Assembly: GCA_905221605.1 (NCBI GenBank)
Contig: CAJNDS010002768.1
Location: 360,001 to 405,000, forward strand
Source of the DNA: Symbiodinium natans
Lineage: Eukaryota; Sar; Dinophyceae; Suessiales; Symbiodiniaceae
Length of the DNA: 45,000 nucleotides
Direction of reading: 5' to 3'
Position 1 is the stretch's first letter. Each line of letters begins with the position of its first letter. Both the position numbers and the translations under genes were made by a program. The notes beneath the pieces are model-generated. The model was given only the letters and a program-made list of their open reading frames with translations, had not been told where the DNA came from and made no database searches. Positions 36,801-39,800 of this stretch are shown piece after piece.

Positions 36801-39800
36801 ATGGCCTGGGATGTTGGTAGCCCAGGAACCATTTATTATAGGTTTAGGGTTTAGGGTTCAGGGTTTAGGGTTAGGGTTTAGGGTTTAGGCTTTAGGGTTT
36901 ATTTTGAAGGGAACCTTGAACCCAAAGAAGGGAAAAGGGTACCACAGGCTACCAAGGGATGTGGGGTTCAGGATTTCAGGGTTGACATGGGGGTCTGGAG
37001 CCTCCTAATTATGGGCTAACGGAGTATGACACCCACAGGGATGTTCCCTCAAACAAGAGCTCCGAAAACCTAGGTGCTTTAAACCCTTTTTGCCGTACCC
37101 TAAGACCCCACATCTATCCAGTACGCTGAACCCAAAATCTAACTCAAACCTTGTTGCCTGAGTCTACCTCAAGACCTCAAGCTCTGGACAAAACCCACTG
37201 TGTTAACCAGACAGCTTGGTAGCCCATACTATAATGAATAAGGGCACCTCTGCTTGGGTTGGCTATTTTGTAAGGGAAACCAGAACCAAAAAAAAAAAGG
37301 GTAAAGGGTACCACTGGGCTACCAAGGCAGTCATTGACTCAAGTCTTTTCCGGACATCCCTTTGCGCCAGAAGACGACGTCCGTCTCATTTGAGACTTGC
37401 ACAATCAGCTTGGTGGAGGAGGGGGGGGAGTGCTTTTGCACTACTGTCCTTCTGATGTAGATTATGCACATTTCCCTAACTTAGCATCTAAGTCTAGGCA
37501 GGGATCCTGACAACCTAGGCCAACTTGCAATAGCAGGGACGATTCGAAACACAAGCGCGTCACTCCTGATTCTATCAGCTTCCCTGGGATGTGAGGGGCT
37601 CACGCTGGGAGGGGCAAGGCTTTGATATCTTTGACCGACCTTCGAGCCAGGCACACAGGACCCCCAGAGCCTCCAGGGCCGCGAAGGCTCCAACTTGTTG
37701 CCTCACATTTCCTTGGCTGGCCCTTAGTTTAAATTAAAGCCCTCTGAAGGATACTCCAGAATATGATCCTCTTAAACCCAATGTAAGGGGAAATACAACA
37801 ATGTCCCCAGGGCCTACCGAGCTTCTCATGCACACCAGGGCCTGTTCTGAGCCTCCGGCGTGCGAGAAGTCCTGTGGTATGACCAGAGCAAAGTTGAGGT
37901 AGTTGAGGATTCCCCAGAGAAACAGCAGGAAGCACGACGTGAGCGAATGCCCGAGCATGTAGACCGTGATGAGGAACACGGTGCCCAAAGCTCCACACAT
38001 CCGCCCCATGGCCTCGAACCAAACGGTTTAGGGTTTAGGGTTTAGGGTTTACGGGTTTAGGGTTTAGGGGTTTAGGGGTTTAGGGGTTTAGGGGTTTAGG
38101 GGTTTAGGGGTTTAGGGGTTTAGGGGTTTAGGGGTTTAGGGTTTAGGGTTTAGGGTGGCCTTGAACCAAACGAGCTGGTCGGGCTCCTGTTGTGGCATCC
38201 CCTCCGTGGTAAACGGATCAGCCATGCAATCTGCCGAAAGAATCGGAGCAACCATACCCAGGACCTTGAGGACTAAATGAACGCTGAAAGGGCTTGCGGT
38301 TCATATACCTTAGTAGGAATGATAGCAGTCAGGGTATATGACCCCAACTATATAGGGTTCCTTTAAGTTCCGTTGCTCCCCAAGGGACGGTGGTCATTCC
38401 GCCGAAGATCAGGATGAAGTAGTAGATCGACACGGAGATCTTTCCGCTCACGGACTCCTGCGCGCGAAACTGCTCCACGAGGGAGGGCATAGCTCGGTGA
38501 CCTGCTCTGGCCTTTTGGGTGCCTCTTGAAAAAAGCAGCTGCGGGAGCGGAACCATAGGAGCAGAAATGTTCCAGGGTTTATGGGCTTAAGGTTTAGGAG
38601 TTTGGGGTTTAGGGTTAGGCGTTGAGGGGTTTAGGGTTTAGGGTTTAGGGGTTTAGGGGTTTAGGGTTTAGGGTTTAGGGTTTGGGTTTAGGGTTGCGCA
38701 CTTGGGGTTGCTCACTTCGGTTCGTGTGAGTGCGCGCGCGCACGCTCCCGCCTTCCCTCACTTTTTGTCTCCAAAGGGCTGCAGACTTGCATGAGCCTAG
38801 ACCCTAAACCTTTAAACCCTAAACCCTAAACCCTAATAAACCCTAAACCCTAAACCCTAAACCCCAAACCCTGAACCCTAAACCCCACGCTTCTTATGCA
38901 AAGCTTCATGAGGCTTGGCGATATGCGGGATTAAGACATCCGCCTGACAAGGTAAGCATACATACGTACATACGTACATACATACATACATGCATACATA
39001 CATACATGCATACATACATACATAGTATATGCATACACACACACACACACACTAATTAGACCCCGGAGCCTTAAACCGTTCCTAGAGTCGCTGCTGCAAA
39101 TTCACTCGATAAAGGCTGGAGCGGAGCGGATGCCACAAAGTCTGCAGGTAGCCCTCTCGAACAGCTGACACCCTAGGGTTCAGGGCTCAGACTTGGGTTT
39201 AGGGATGTTTAGGGTTTAGGGTTATGGTTCGTCCAGGCCTCCAAAACCCACTCCGCTCAACCCGTTATGAGTCAATCTGCGGATTAGGGCTAGGGTTTAT
39301 GGCTGAGGCGCCTCGGCGTGTTGACACTGAATATACAGATAATGATAACAATACTACGACTCAGAATAATAAACATGATAATCATAATAGTAATGATAAC
39401 AATAATAATCATCATGGTAATTAACAATAATAACTATAACCATAGCAATAACCATGGCAATAATGAATCATATGAATACTAATAATAATGATTATGATGA
39501 TGATGATGATGATGATGAGAAAAACAAACAATAGCCATACTCATAAACATAATTACAATCTATCTATATATATATATATACATTTCTATGTATCTATTGA
39601 TTTAAATTCATGTGTACAAAGCAGTACTATAGGGTGATATCGGCTTACACAGGTACTTGGGCCTCTTGAAGCCAAGGTGTTTGCGAATCAACCCTGGCTC
39701 AGAGGATCCCGACTTTAGAGCTGGGGTTGTCAACGAACACGACATCCCTAAACCCTATGAGCCCTAAACCCTAAACCCTAAACCCTAAACCCTAAACCCT

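Noticed and set aside
39064-39158. Plus-strand exon (SLKPFLESLLQIHSIKAG)
   Set aside because: Open with a GT after it, but no family, start or neighbouring exon.
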